Below, in pieces: positions 1 to 13,605 of a stretch of 64,000 nucleotides of DNA. The notes beneath the pieces are model-generated. The model made no database searches. It saw only the letters and a list, made by a program, of their open reading frames with translations, and was not told the DNA's origin. The position numbers and the translations under genes were made by a program. The stretch comes from Scylla paramamosain. Taxonomy: Eukaryota > Arthropoda > Malacostraca > Decapoda > Portunidae. How positions within the stretch are numbered: position 1 is the first letter of the stretch; each line of letters starts with the position of its first letter. The stretch is from positions 31,508,693 through 31,572,692 of the forward strand of contig NC_087151.1 of assembly GCF_035594125.1 (NCBI RefSeq), read 5' to 3'.

Positions 1-183
1 GCTACATATTGCTACTAATTGTCAACTTTATTTGTAGGGCTATAATGTATATAGCTATTTATATTTTATAGTAGGTAATTGATATTTAACTACTGGTACT
101 TCCATTCTCCCTCTCAGGCTCAAAGGCCTCAGTGACGGGAGATAAGCACTCATAACAATTAGGTGATTGTTAAGAAGAAGAAC

Positions 184-232
<49 letters not shown>

Positions 233-341
233 TAATAAAAGGAGTTAAGCCATCTATATAGTTAGCTAGATTGATATCATTATTATTGTTATCATCATTA
301 TTACATATCAAGGTATTGTGACATTATTATTAATAATAATA

Positions 342-394
<53 letters not shown>

Positions 395-426
395 TTGTTA
401 TTATTATTATCATTATCATATTTCAG

Positions 427-911
427 CTATCCAACATCAGAACAGTATATGAATATGGCAAATGCTGTTTTGACATCATTTCCTGCCATCCTGAGAAACA
501 GTGATCTCGAGGAGCATGAATTGCAGCTGCAATGGAAATTGCGCATCCAGCGCAAGTTTCAGAATTCAAGAAAGAGGCAGGATTCCAAAGTGACTGAGGT
601 GACGTCAAGGAAAAAGAAGATCCCTTGCATAGCGCCAAAAGAGACTACGTGTCTACTGATGTATGGAGTAAAGGCTTACCTTCCACCAAGGCCCCATTCA
701 GAAGATGATGAGTCATTAGAGAGACATAGACAGTGGCTTGCTCTACATTGGATGAAGAAAGATCCCGAGTTAGATAAGGTATGTGATATTTGTACGCTTG
801 ATTTATCTTTTTTATATTTCAGAGACTTCTTTACTGGTGTTGTTTAAAAATACCTCCTCTTATGTAAGCAATTTCAATGGTACTGGTGGATAGCCACTGA
901 AAAATGATGCT

Positions 912-1009
<98 letters not shown>

Positions 1010-1196
1010 GGAGAGAGGGAGGCTAGCGGGACAGTCAACTTATGAAAACTAATTTTACTTTAATGATTTTCCTCAGGCTGAACGCCTCATGCAGTTGACA
1101 CTCTCTGAGAGACACAAAAAAATAATCAAGGGGAACATTCTTGTAGCAGAAATCCTGAACTTGTACCCATGGATTCAGACTTTTGATGGCATAAGT
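427..1196 (+). CDS. Copy 1: exon A + exon B of a SAMD3-like/uncharacterised family protein
   Basis: Exon A is 427-778 (acceptor TTTCAG before it, donor AAG|GTATGT after it). Exon B starts at 1077 after CCTCAG and ends near 1196. Exon A enters one base into a codon (needs a phase 2 intron), and the A to B junction is phase 0. A begins [15 protein letters not shown] and carries a Trp-Leu-Lys pattern, a basic stretch (RKRQDSK, RKKK) and [19 protein letters not shown] reads [20 protein letters not shown] and continues to YPWIQTF. The order of these blocks (YPT...W..L..K, LPPRP.GEDDESLE, then YP.L) recalls fish proteins annotated as SAM-domain-containing protein 3-like. That is from memory and unverified. 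No SAM domain itself is visible. Translation through the preceding (ATT)n gives a poly-Leu leader, which is intron and not protein. The B donor register is uncertain (GTGTGT). Confidence 0.6.
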
Positions 1197-1399
1197 GTGT
1201 ACACTTTATGGATTTTGCTACATATTGCTACTAATTGTCAACTTTATTTGTAGGGCTATAATGTATATAGCTATTTATATTTTATAGTAGGTAATTGATA
1301 TTTAACTACTGGTACTTCCATTCTCCCTCTCAGGCTCAAAGGCCTAAGTGACAGGAGATAAGCACTCATAACAATTAGGTGATTGTTAAGAAGAAGAAC

Positions 1400-1445
<46 letters not shown>

Positions 1446-1554
1446 TAATAAAAGGAGTTAAGCCATCTATATAGTTAGCTAGATTGATATCATTATTATT
1501 GTTATCATCATTATTACATATCAAGGTATTGTGACATTATTATTAATAATAATA

Positions 1555-1609
<55 letters not shown>

Positions 1610-1639
1610 GTTATTATTATTATCATTATCATATTTCAG

Positions 1640-2124
1640 CTATCCAACATCAGAACAGTATATGAATATGGCAAATGCTGTTTTGACATCATTTCCTGCC
1701 ATCCTGAGAAACAGTGATCTCGAGGAGCATGAATTGCAGCTGCAATGGAAATTGCGCATCCAGCGCAAGTTTCAGAATTCAAGAAAGAGGCAGGATTCCA
1801 AAGTGACTGAGGTGACGTCAAGGAAAAAGAAGATCCCTTGCATAGCGCCAAAAGAGACTACGTGTCTACTGATGTATGGAGTAAAGGCTTACCTTCCACC
1901 AAGGCCCCATTCAGAAGATGATGAGTCATTAGAGAGACATAGACAGTGGCTTGCTCTACATTGGATGAAGAAAGATCCCGAGTTAGATAAGGTATGTGAT
2001 ATTTGTACGCTTGATTTATCTTTTTTATATTTCAGAGACTTCTTTACTGGTGTTGTTTAAAAATACCTCCTCTTATGTAAGCAATTTCAATGGTACTGGT
2101 GGATAGCCACTGAAAAATGATGCT

Positions 2125-2196
<72 letters not shown>

Positions 2197-2383
2197 GGAG
2201 AGAGGGAGGCTAGCGGGACAGTCAACTTATGAAAACTAATTTTACTTTAATGATTTTCCTCAGGCTGAACGCCTCATGCAGTTGACACTCTCTGAGAGAC
2301 ACAAAAAAATAATCAAGGGGAACATTCTTGTAGCAGAAATCCTGAACTTGTACCCATGGATTCAGACTTTTGATGGCATAAGT
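1640..2383 (+). CDS. Copy 2: exon A + exon B
   Basis: Exon A 1640-1991, exon B 2264-2383. Consensus protein, with intact acceptor and donor. The segment before this copy carries the CCTAAGTGACAGG variant of the downstream splice-like site, which would stop the alternative tail after four codons. Confidence 0.6.
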
Positions 2384-2586
2384 GTGTACACTTTATGGAT
2401 TTTGCTACATATTGCTACTAATTGTCAACTTTATTTGTAGGGCTATAATGTATATAGCTATTTATATTTTATAGTAGGTAATTGATATTTAACTACTGGT
2501 ACTTCCATTCTCCCTCTCAGGCTCAAAGGCCTCAGTGACGGGAGATAAGCACTCATAACAATTAGGTGATTGTTAAGAAGAAGAAC

Positions 2587-2632
<46 letters not shown>

Positions 2633-2741
2633 TAATAAAAGGAGTTAAGCCATCTATATAGTTAGCTAGATTGATATCATTATTATTGTTATCATCATTA
2701 TTACATATCAAGGTATTGTGACATTATTATTAATAATAATA

Positions 2742-2800
<59 letters not shown>

Positions 2801-2832
2801 TTGTTATTATTATTATCATTATCATATTTCAG

Positions 2833-3317
2833 CTATCCAACATCAGAACAGTATATGAATATGGCAAATGCTGTTTTGACATCATTTCCTGCCATCCTGA
2901 GAAACAGTGATCTCGAGGAGCATGAATTGCAGCTGCAATGGAAATTGCGCATCCAGCGCAAGTTTCAGAATTCAAGAAAGAGGCAGGATTCCAAAGTGAC
3001 TGAGGTGACGTCAAGGAAAAAGAAGATCCCTTGCATAGCGCCAAAAGAGACTACGTGTCTACTGATGTATGGAGTAAAGGCTTACCTTCCACCAAGGCCC
3101 CATTCAGAAGATGATGAGTCATTAGAGAGACATAGACAGTGGCTTGCTCTACATTGGATGAAGAAAGATCCCGAGTTAGATAAGGTATGTGATATTTGTA
3201 CGCTTGATTTATCTTTTTTATATTTCAGAGACTTCTTTACTGGTGTTGTTTAAAAATACCTCCTCTTATGTAAGCAATTTCAATGGTACTGGTGGATAGC
3301 CACTGAAAAATGATGCT

Positions 3318-3391
<74 letters not shown>

Positions 3392-3578
3392 GGAGAGAGG
3401 GAGGCTAGCGGGACAGTCAACTTATGAAAACTAATTTTACTTTAATGATTTTCCTCAGGCTGAACGCCTCATGCAGTTGACACTCTCTGAGAGACACAAA
3501 AAAATAATCAAGGGGAACATTCTTGTAGCAGAAATCCTGAACTTGTACCCATGGATTCAGACTTTTGATGGCATAAGT
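2833..3578 (+). CDS. Copy 3: exon A + exon B
   Basis: Exon A 2833-3184, exon B 3459-3578. Consensus protein. The (ATT)n tract has a TTTTT interruption shared with copies 1 and 12, which marks copies 1-2 and 3-4 as a duplicated two-unit block. Confidence 0.6.
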
Positions 3579-3781
3579 GTGTACACTTTATGGATTTTGC
3601 TACATATTGCTACTAATTGTCAACTTTATTTGTAGGGCTATAATGTATATAGCTATTTATATTTTATAGTAGGTAATTGATATTTAACTACTGGTACTTC
3701 CATTCTCCCTCTCAGGCTCAAAGGCCTAAGTGACAGGAGATAAGCACTCATAACAATTAGGTGATTGTTAAGAAGAAGAAC

Positions 3782-3830
<49 letters not shown>

Positions 3831-3939
3831 TAATAAAAGGAGTTAAGCCATCTATATAGTTAGCTAGATTGATATCATTATTATTGTTATCATCATTATT
3901 ACATATCAAGGTATTGTGACATTATTATTAATAATAATA

Positions 3940-3991
<52 letters not shown>

Positions 3992-4021
3992 GTTATTATT
4001 ATTATCATTATCATATTTCAG

Positions 4022-4506
4022 CTATCCAACATCAGAACAGTATATGAATATGGCAAATGCTGTTTTGACATCATTTCCTGCCATCCTGAGAAACAGTGAT
4101 CTCGAGGAGCATGAATTGCAGCTGCAATGGAAATTGCACATCCAGCGCAAGTTTCAGAATTCAAGAAAGAGGCAGGATTCCAAAGTGACTGAGGTGACGT
4201 CAAGGAAAAAGAAGATCCCTTGCATAGCGCCAAAAGAGACTACGTGTCTACTGATGTATGGAGTAAAGGCTTACCTTCCACCAAGGCCCCATTCAGAAGA
4301 TGATGAGTCATTAGAGAGACATAGACAGTGGCTTGCTCTACATTGGATGAAGAAAGATCCCGAGTTAGATAAGGTATGTGATATTTGTACGCTTGATTTA
4401 TCTTTTTTATATTTCAGAGACTTCTTTACTGGTGTTGTTTAAAAATACCTCCTCTTATGTAAGCAATTTCAATGGTACTGGTGGATAGCCACTGAAAAAT
4501 GATGCT

Positions 4507-4584
<78 letters not shown>

Positions 4585-4771
4585 GGAGAGAGGGAGGCTG
4601 GCGGGACAGTCAACTTATGAAAACTAATTTTACTTTAATGATTTTCCTCAGGCTGAACGCCTCATGCAGTTGACACTCTCTGAGAGACACAAAAAAATAA
4701 TCAAGGGGAACATTCTTGTAGCAGAAATCCTGAATTTGTACCCATGGATTCAGACTTTTGATGGCATAAGT
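4022..4771 (+). CDS. Copy 4: exon A + exon B (R39H)
   Basis: Exon A 4022-4373, exon B 4652-4771. Arg39 (CGC) reads His (CAC), a CpG transition. One silent change in B (AAC to AAT). Splice sites are intact. Confidence 0.6.
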
Positions 4772-4973
4772 GTGTACACTTTATGGATTTTGCTACATAT
4801 TGCTACTAATTGTCAACTTTATTTGTAGGACTATAATGTATATAGCAATTATATTTTATAGTAGGTAATTGATATTTAACTACTGGTACTTCCATTCTCC
4901 CTCTCAGGCTCAAAGGCCTCAGTGACGGGAGATAAGCACTCATAACAATTAGGTGATTGTTAAGAAGAAGAAC

Positions 4974-5016
<43 letters not shown>

Positions 5017-5125
5017 TAATAAAAGGAGTTAAGCCATCTATATAGTTAGCTAGATTGATATCATTATTATTGTTATCATCATTATTACATATCAAGGTAT
5101 TGTGACATTATTATTAATAATAATA

Positions 5126-5192
<67 letters not shown>

Positions 5193-5222
5193 GTTATTAT
5201 TATTATCATTATCATATTTCAG

Positions 5223-5707
5223 CTATCCAACATCAGAACAGTATATGAATATGGCAAATGCTGTTTTGACATCATTTCCTGCCATCCTGAGAAACAGTGA
5301 TCTCGAGGAGCATAAATTGCAGCTGCAATGGAAATTGCGCATCCAGCGCAAGTTTCAGAATTCAAGAAAGAGGCAGGATTCCAAAGTGACTGAGGTGACG
5401 TCAAGGAAAAAGAAGATCCCTTGCATAGCGCCAAAAGAGACTACGTGTCTACTGATGTATGGAGTAAAGGCTTACCTTCCACCAAGGCCCCATTCAGAAG
5501 ATGATGAGTCATTAGAGAGACATAGACAGTGGCTTGCTCTACATTGGATGAAGAAAGATCCCGAGTTAGATAAGGTATGTGATATTTGTACGCTTGATTT
5601 ATCTTTTTTATATTTCAGAGACTTCTTTACTGGTGTTGTTTAAAAATACCTCCTCTTATGTAAGCAATTTCAATGGTACTGGTGGATAGCCACTGAAAAA
5701 TTATGCT

Positions 5708-5803
<96 letters not shown>

Positions 5804-5990
5804 GGAGAGAGGGAGGCTGGCGGGACAGTCAACTTATGAAAACTAATTTTACTTTAATGATTTTCCTCAGGCTGAACGCCTCATGCAGTTGACACTCTCT
5901 GAGAGACACAAAAAAATAATCAAGGGGAACATTCTTGTAGCAGAAATCCTGAACTTGTACCCATGGATTCAGACTTTTGATGGCATAAGT
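5223..5990 (+). CDS. Copy 5: exon A + exon B (E31K)
   Basis: Exon A 5223-5574, exon B 5871-5990. Glu31 reads Lys (GAA to AAA). Splice sites are intact. Confidence 0.6.
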
Positions 5991-6193
5991 GTGTACACTT
6001 TATGGATTTTGCTATATATTGCTACTAATTGTCAACTTTATTTGTAGGGCTATAATGTATATAGCTATTTATATTTTATAGTAGGTAATTGATATTTAAC
6101 TACTGGTACTTCCATTCTCCCTCTCAGGCTCAAAGGCCTCAGTGACGGGAGATAAGCACTCATAACAATTAGGTGATTGTTAAGAAGAAGAAC

Positions 6194-6236
<43 letters not shown>

Positions 6237-6345
6237 TAATAAAAGGAGTTAAGCCATCTATATAGTTAGCTAGATTGATATCATTATTATTGTTATCATC
6301 ATTATTACATATCAAGGTATTGTGACATTATTATTAATAATAATA

Positions 6346-6406
<61 letters not shown>

Positions 6407-6436
6407 GTTATTATTATTATCATTATCATATTTCAG

Positions 6437-6921
6437 CTATCCAACATCAGAACAGTATATGAATATGGCAAATGCTGTTTTGACATCATTTCCTGCCATC
6501 CTGAGAAACAGTGATCTCGAGGAGCATGAATTGCAGCTGCAATGGAAATTGTGCATCCAGCGCAAGTTTCAGAATTCAAGAAAGAGGCAGGATTCCAAAG
6601 TGACTGAGGTGACGTCAAGGAAAAAGAAGATCCCTTGCATAGCGCCAAAAGAGACTACGTGTCTACTGATGTATGGAGTAAAGGCTTACCTTCCACCAAG
6701 GCCCCATTCAGAAGATGATGAGTCATTAGAGAGACATAGACAGTGGCTTGCTCTACATTGGATGAAGAAAGATCCCGAGTTAGATAAGGTATGTGATATT
6801 TGTACGCTTGATTTATCTTTTTTATATTTCAGAGACTTCTTTACTGGTGTTGTTTAAAAATACCTCCTCTTATGTAAGCAATTTCAATGGTACTGGTGGA
6901 TAGCCACTGAAAAATGATGCT

Positions 6922-6999
<78 letters not shown>

Positions 7000-7186
7000 G
7001 GAGAGAGGGAGGCTGGCGGGACAGTCAACTTATGAAAACTAATTTTACTTTAATGATTTTCCTCAGGCTGAACGCCTCATGCAGTTGACGCTCTCTGAGA
7101 GACACAAAAAAATAATCAAGGGGAACATTCTTGTAGCAGAAATCCTGAACTTGTACCCATGGATTCAGACTTTTGATGGCATAAGT
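6437..7186 (+). CDS. Copy 6: exon A + exon B (R39C)
   Basis: Exon A 6437-6788, exon B 7067-7186. Arg39 reads Cys (CGC to TGC), the other CpG transition at the same codon as copy 4. B carries the silent ACA to ACG marker shared with copies 7, 15, 16, 19, 22 and 24. Confidence 0.6.
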
Positions 7187-7391
7187 GTGTACACTTTATG
7201 GATTTTGCTATATATTGCTACTAATTGTCAACTTTATTTGTAGGGCTATAATGTATATAGCTATTTATATTTTATAGTAGGTAATTGATATTTAACTACT
7301 GGTACTTCCATTCTCCCTCTCAGGCTCAAAGGCCTCAGTGACGGGAGATAAGCACTCATAACAATTAGGTGATTGTTAAGAAGAAGAACAA

Positions 7392-7435
<44 letters not shown>

Positions 7436-7544
7436 TAATAAAAGGAGTTAAGCCATCTATATAGTTAGCTAGATTGATATCATTATTATTGTTATCATCA
7501 TTATTACATATCAAGGTATTGTGACATTATTATTAATAATAATA

Positions 7545-7605
<61 letters not shown>

Positions 7606-7635
7606 GTTATTATTATTATCATTATCATATTTCAG

Positions 7636-8120
7636 CTATCCAACATCAGAACAGTATATGAATATGGCAAATGCTGTTTTGACATCATTTCCTGCCATCC
7701 TGAGAAACAGTGATCTCGAGGAGCATGAATTGCAGCTGCAATGGAAATTGCGCATCCAGCGCAAGTTTCAGAATTCAAGAAAGAGGCAGGATTCCAAAGT
7801 GACTGAGGTGACGTCAAGGAAAAAGAAGATCCCTTGCATAGCGCCAAAAGAGACTACGTGTCTACTGATGTATGGAGTAAAGGCTTACCTTCCACCAAGG
7901 CCCCATTCAGAAGATGATGAGTCATTAGAGAGACATAGACAGTGGCTTGCTCTACATTGGATGAAGAAAGATCCCGAGTTAGATAAGGTATGTGATATTT
8001 GTACGCTTGATTTATCTTTTTTATATTTCAGAGACTTCTTTACAGGTGTTGTTTAAAAATACCTCCTCTTATGTAAGCAATTTCAATGGTACTGGTGGAT
8101 AGCCACTGAAAAATGATGCT

Positions 8121-8180
<60 letters not shown>

Positions 8181-8367
8181 GGAGAGAGGGAGGCTGGCGG
8201 GACAGTCAACTTATGAAAACTAATTTTACTTTAATGATTTTCCTCAGGCTGAACGCCTCATGCAGTTGACGCTCTCTGAGAGACACAAAAAAATAATCAA
8301 GGGGAACATTCTTGTAGCAGAAATCCTGAACTTGTACCCATGGATTCAGACTTTTGATGGCATAAGT
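7636..8367 (+). CDS. Copy 7: exon A + exon B
   Basis: Exon A 7636-7987, exon B 8248-8367. Consensus protein. The (AAT)n tract starts with the AACAAGAAT marker, which continues through copies 8-10. Confidence 0.6.
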
Positions 8368-8572
8368 GTGTACACTTTATGGATTTTGCTATATATTGCT
8401 ACTAATTGTCAACTTTATTTGTAGGGCTATAATGTATATAGCTATTTATATTTTATAGTAGGTAATTGATATTTAACTACTGGTACTTCCATTCTCCCTC
8501 TCAGGCTCAAAGGCCTCAGTGACGGGAGATAAGCACTCATAACAATTAGGTGATTGTTAAGAAGAAGAACAA

Positions 8573-8610
<38 letters not shown>

Positions 8611-8719
8611 TAATAAAAGGAGTTAAGCCATCTATATAGTTAGCTAGATTGATATCATTATTATTGTTATCATCATTATTACATATCAAGGTATTGTGAC
8701 ATTATTATTAATAATAATA

Positions 8720-8777
<58 letters not shown>

Positions 8778-8807
8778 GTTATTATTATTATCATTATCAT
8801 ATTTCAG

Positions 8808-9579
<772 letters not shown>

Positions 9580-9784
9580 GTGTACACTTTATGGATTTTG
9601 CTACATATTGCTACTAATTGTCAACTTTATTTGTAGGGCTATAATGTATATAGCTATTTATATTTTATAGTAGGTAATTGATATTTAACTACTGGTACTT
9701 CCATTCTCCCTCTCAGGCTCAAAGGCCTCAGTGACGGGAGATAAGCACTCATAACAATTAGGTGATTGTTAAGAAGAAGAACAA

Positions 9785-9825
<41 letters not shown>

Positions 9826-9931
9826 TAATAAAAGGAGTTAAGCCATCTATATAGTTAGCTAGATTGATATCATTATTATTGTTATCATCATTATTACATA
9901 TCAAGGTATTGTGACATTATTATTAATAATA

Positions 9932-9995
<64 letters not shown>

Positions 9996-10031
9996 GTTAT
10001 TGTTATTATTATTATCATTATCATATTTCAG

Positions 10032-10516
10032 CTATCCAACATCAGAACAGTATATGAATATGGCAAATGCTGTTTTGACATCATTTCCTGCCATCCTGAG
10101 AAACAGTGATCTCGAGGAGCATGAATTGCAGCTGCAATGGAAATTGCGCATCCAGCGCAAGTTTCAGAATTCAAGAAAGAGGCAGGATTCCAAAGTGACT
10201 GAGGTGACGTCAAGGAAAAAGAAGATCCCTTGCATAGCGCCAAAAGAGACTACGTGTCTACTGATGTATGGAGTAAAGGCTTACCTTCCACCAAGGCCCC
10301 ATTCAGAAGATGATGAGTCATTAGAGAGACATAGACAGTGGCTTGCTCTACATTGGATGAAGAAAGATCCCGAGTTAGATAAGGTATGTGATATTTGTAC
10401 GCTTGATTTATCTTTTTTATATTTCACAGACTTTTTTACAGGTGTTGTTTAAAAATACCTCCTCTTATGTAAGCAATTTCAATGGTACTGGTGGATAGCC
10501 ACTGAAAAATGATGCT

Positions 10517-10588
<72 letters not shown>

Positions 10589-10775
10589 GGAGAGAGGGAG
10601 CCTGGCGGGACAGTCAACTTATGAAAACTAATTTTACTTTAATGATTTTCCTCAGGCTGAACGCCTCATGCAGTTGACACTCTCTGAGAGACACAAAAAA
10701 ATAATCAAGGGGAACATTCTTGTAGCAGAAATCCTGAACTTGTACCCATGGATTCAGACTTTTGATGGCATAAGT
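10032..10775 (+). CDS. Copy 9: exon A + exon B
   Basis: Exon A 10032-10383, exon B 10656-10775. Consensus protein. The (ATT)n tract carries a double GTTATT interruption shared with copies 10, 18, 24 and 26. Confidence 0.6.
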
Positions 10776-10980
10776 GTGTACACTTTATGGATTTTGCTAC
10801 ATATTGCTACTAATTGTCAACTTTATTTGTAGGGCTATAATGTATATAGCTATTTATATTTTATAGTAGGTAATTGATATTTAACTACTGGTACTTCCAT
10901 TCTCCCTCTCAGGCTCAAAGGCCTCAGTGACGGGAGATAAGCACTCATAACAATTAGGTGATTGTTAAGAAGAAGAACAA

Positions 10981-11021
<41 letters not shown>

Positions 11022-11127
11022 TAATAAAAGGAGTTAAGCCATCTATATAGTTAGCTAGATTGATATCATTATTATTGTTATCATCATTATTACATATCAA
11101 GGTATTGTGACATTATTATTAATAATA

Positions 11128-11194
<67 letters not shown>

Positions 11195-11230
11195 GTTATT
11201 GTTATTATTATTATCATTATCATATTTCAG

Positions 11231-11724
11231 CTATCCAACATCAGAACAGTATATGAATATGGCAAATGCTGTTTTGACATCATTTCCTGCCATCCTGAGA
11301 AACAGTGATCTCGAGGAGCATGAATTGCAGCTGCAATGGAAATTGCGCATCCAGCGCAAGTTTCAGAATTCAAGAAAGAGGCAGGATTCCAAAGTGATTG
11401 AGGTGACGTCAAGGAAAAAGAAGATCCCTTGCATAGCGCCAAAAGAGACTACGTGTCTACTGATGTATGGAGTAAAGGCTTACCTTCCACCAAGGCCCCA
11501 TTCAGAAGATGATGAGTCATTAGAGAGACATAGACAGTGGCTTGCTCTACATTGGATGAAGAAAGATCCCGAGTTAGATAAGGTATGCAATATTTGTACG
11601 CTTGATTTATCTTTTTTTATATTTCAGAGACTTCTTTACTGGTGTTGTTTTAAAATACCTGCTCTTATGTAAGCAATTTCAATGGTACTGGTGGATAGCC
11701 ACTGAAAAATGATGCTTGTATATA

Positions 11725-11816
<92 letters not shown>

Positions 11817-12003
11817 GGAGAGAGGGAGGCTGGCGGGACAGTCAACTTATGAAAACTAATTTTACTTTAATGATTTTCCTCAGACTGAACGCCTCATGCA
11901 GTTGACACTCTCTGAGAGACACAAAAAAATAATCAAGGGGAACATTCTTGTAGCAGAAATCCTGAACTTGTACCCGTGGATTCAGACTTTTGATGGCATA
12001 AGT
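11231..12003 (+). CDS. Copy 10: terminal-type exon A + exon B (T56I)
   Basis: Exon A 11231-11582, exon B 11884-12003. This is the last pair before exon C. It has the terminal marker set: donor GTATGC in place of GTATGT, CCTGCTC in the intron, exon B starting ACT (Thr in place of Ala), CCCGTGG in place of CCCATGG, and GTGTGTATATATGTAC after B. It also has T56I. Confidence 0.6.
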
Positions 12004-12265
12004 GTGTATATATGTACACTTTATGGATTTTGCTACATATTGTTACTAATTGTCAACTTTATTTGTAGGGCTATAATGTATATAGCTATTTATATTTTAT
12101 AGTAGGTAATTGATATTTAACTACTGGTACTTCCATTCTCCCTCTCAGGCTCAAAGGCCTCAGTGACGGGAGATAAGCACTCATAACTAAGTACAGTTAT
12201 TGCAGATGCTCATCTCTGTAACCTTCACTTATAATTATTTGATGCTTATACTCGTATCTTTACAG

Positions 12266-12451
12266 ATAATCAAGGAGTTCCTGAGATTAGAACCATAAGC
12301 GGATGAACCAGACCCAAGAGTAGCAGTTTTGAAAGGGCTGGAGAAATATAGGCTCCCAATAATTGCCATTCTCAAAAAAAGAAAAGCAGTTCCTCTGTAT
12401 ATGGAAACCTTACTTGAACTCTATGACCACGATGAAAGTCAATGCGAGTAA
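12266..12451 (+). pseudogene. Exon C, module 1, with premature stop
   Basis: The acceptor is TCTTTACAG and the exon reads IIKEFLRLEP in phase 0. The eleventh codon, CAA in modules 2 and 3, is TAA here (12296-12298). A second change gives Asp for Gly in the LYGHDES stretch. The frame otherwise runs to TAA at 12449. This single C-to-T change would truncate any protein spliced from array 1 into this exon. The intron just upstream also carries a small CTCGT insertion near the acceptor. Confidence 0.7.
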
Positions 12452-12752
12452 TGTTTAGTTCAATTTGTTCATTTCAGTAGCTGGTAGCAATTTAATATAC
12501 GTATGTATCTTTTCATTATTAGCAATGCATCTTTCACTTTTATAAGCCTAGTATTCATGAAACTATGCTGCATGCAAAAACCAAACATTGTATTAAGCAT
12601 GACCTATCTAACTGTAATGCTTGCACCAATTTCTATAAAGGTACTAATTTAATTGTTAAATTCCTGCTCTTCTATCATTTTTTTTGGCTGAGTGCTACGG
12701 CTAAATAATTGTTTGCAGCATAAGTGATGTTAAAGATTTTAATAGGTGTAAA

Positions 12753-12838
<86 letters not shown>

Positions 12839-13605
12839 AAGAAAGACATTATTTCTAGTGTAAATAAACCCAATAGGCTGTCCAATTTGAAATTTAAAAT
12901 GTAAATATCATCAATCTTTTTAGAAATGTTAGCTGCATCCTCTTCCCTTGCAGTCCAATAAGACAGGTCACTAATTTGTGTGGAGATAGAATTCTTGGAG
13001 TCACCTTTGCCGGCAGTAGCGCAAGTGCAAACAGTCTGATAAAGGTTTCTTCCATGGTTGTGATGAAATTCAGGACTTCTCACACTGTTTTGGTGGATAT
13101 GATGAGAAGAATCGGGAGTTCGGGACATCAGTGCGTTATGTCGGGGCATGTAGGTTCGGCTGGGGTTTTCTTTCTTTCTTTCTTTTTTTTTTTTCGATCA
13201 GTACTCATCATATTCTTACGAGGACTTGCTAGACAAAGCATTATTGCATTATGATATTACCCAAATAGTGTCTCAAGTAAAAAACATAACCGCATACTCG
13301 TACAAAAGATTTGCTGCTGTGACACAAACGACAAAAATCATTAGTATACTGGTCGTTCTGAGCATTCAATCAAAATGCTTGTCATTCATATAATTAGTAG
13401 AACCATTGAGGAGCTTTATTTTTGTTAATTCTTATGTGATAAAGCAATAATTACAGGAGAATTTTAAAAGATTGGTACTCAAATTAGTGGACTGTCCTAT
13501 TGGATGTGACCATGTCTTCACTTTTTCCTTACACAGTTAATTTTCTTTTGTTTATTTGATTTACTTATTATCATATTTATTTATATATTTATTTATTTGC
13601 ACCAG
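12452..13605. other. Intervening sequence between exons C and D; no gene recognised
   Basis: Contains (CT)n at about 12758-12835 and a TTTC/poly-T tract near 13170-13194. A minus-strand frame at about 12836-13149 (ISKKIDDIYILNFKLDSL) is open in all three modules. A plus-strand stretch after 13195 (YSSYSYEDLLDKALLHYD) is also open and preceded by a polypyrimidine tract. I recognise neither. Conservation among modules only reflects recent duplication, so it is not evidence of coding. Confidence 0.5.

Noticed and set aside
341..426. Poly-leucine leader (M then ~25 L) resembling a signal peptide, before every exon A
   Set aside because: It is the translation of an (ATT)n microsatellite in the intron just upstream of a clear TTTCAG acceptor. 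Its length varies freely among copies.
423..638. 71-residue minus-strand frame ([15 protein letters not shown]) opposite each exon A
   Set aside because: Antisense shadow of exon A, present only because exon A is conserved.
13197..13392. Plus-strand frame YSSYSYEDLLDKALLHYD as an extra exon between C and D
   Set aside because: A pyrimidine tract precedes it, but no clear donor or family match, and exon C to D needs no extra residues in the family pattern.
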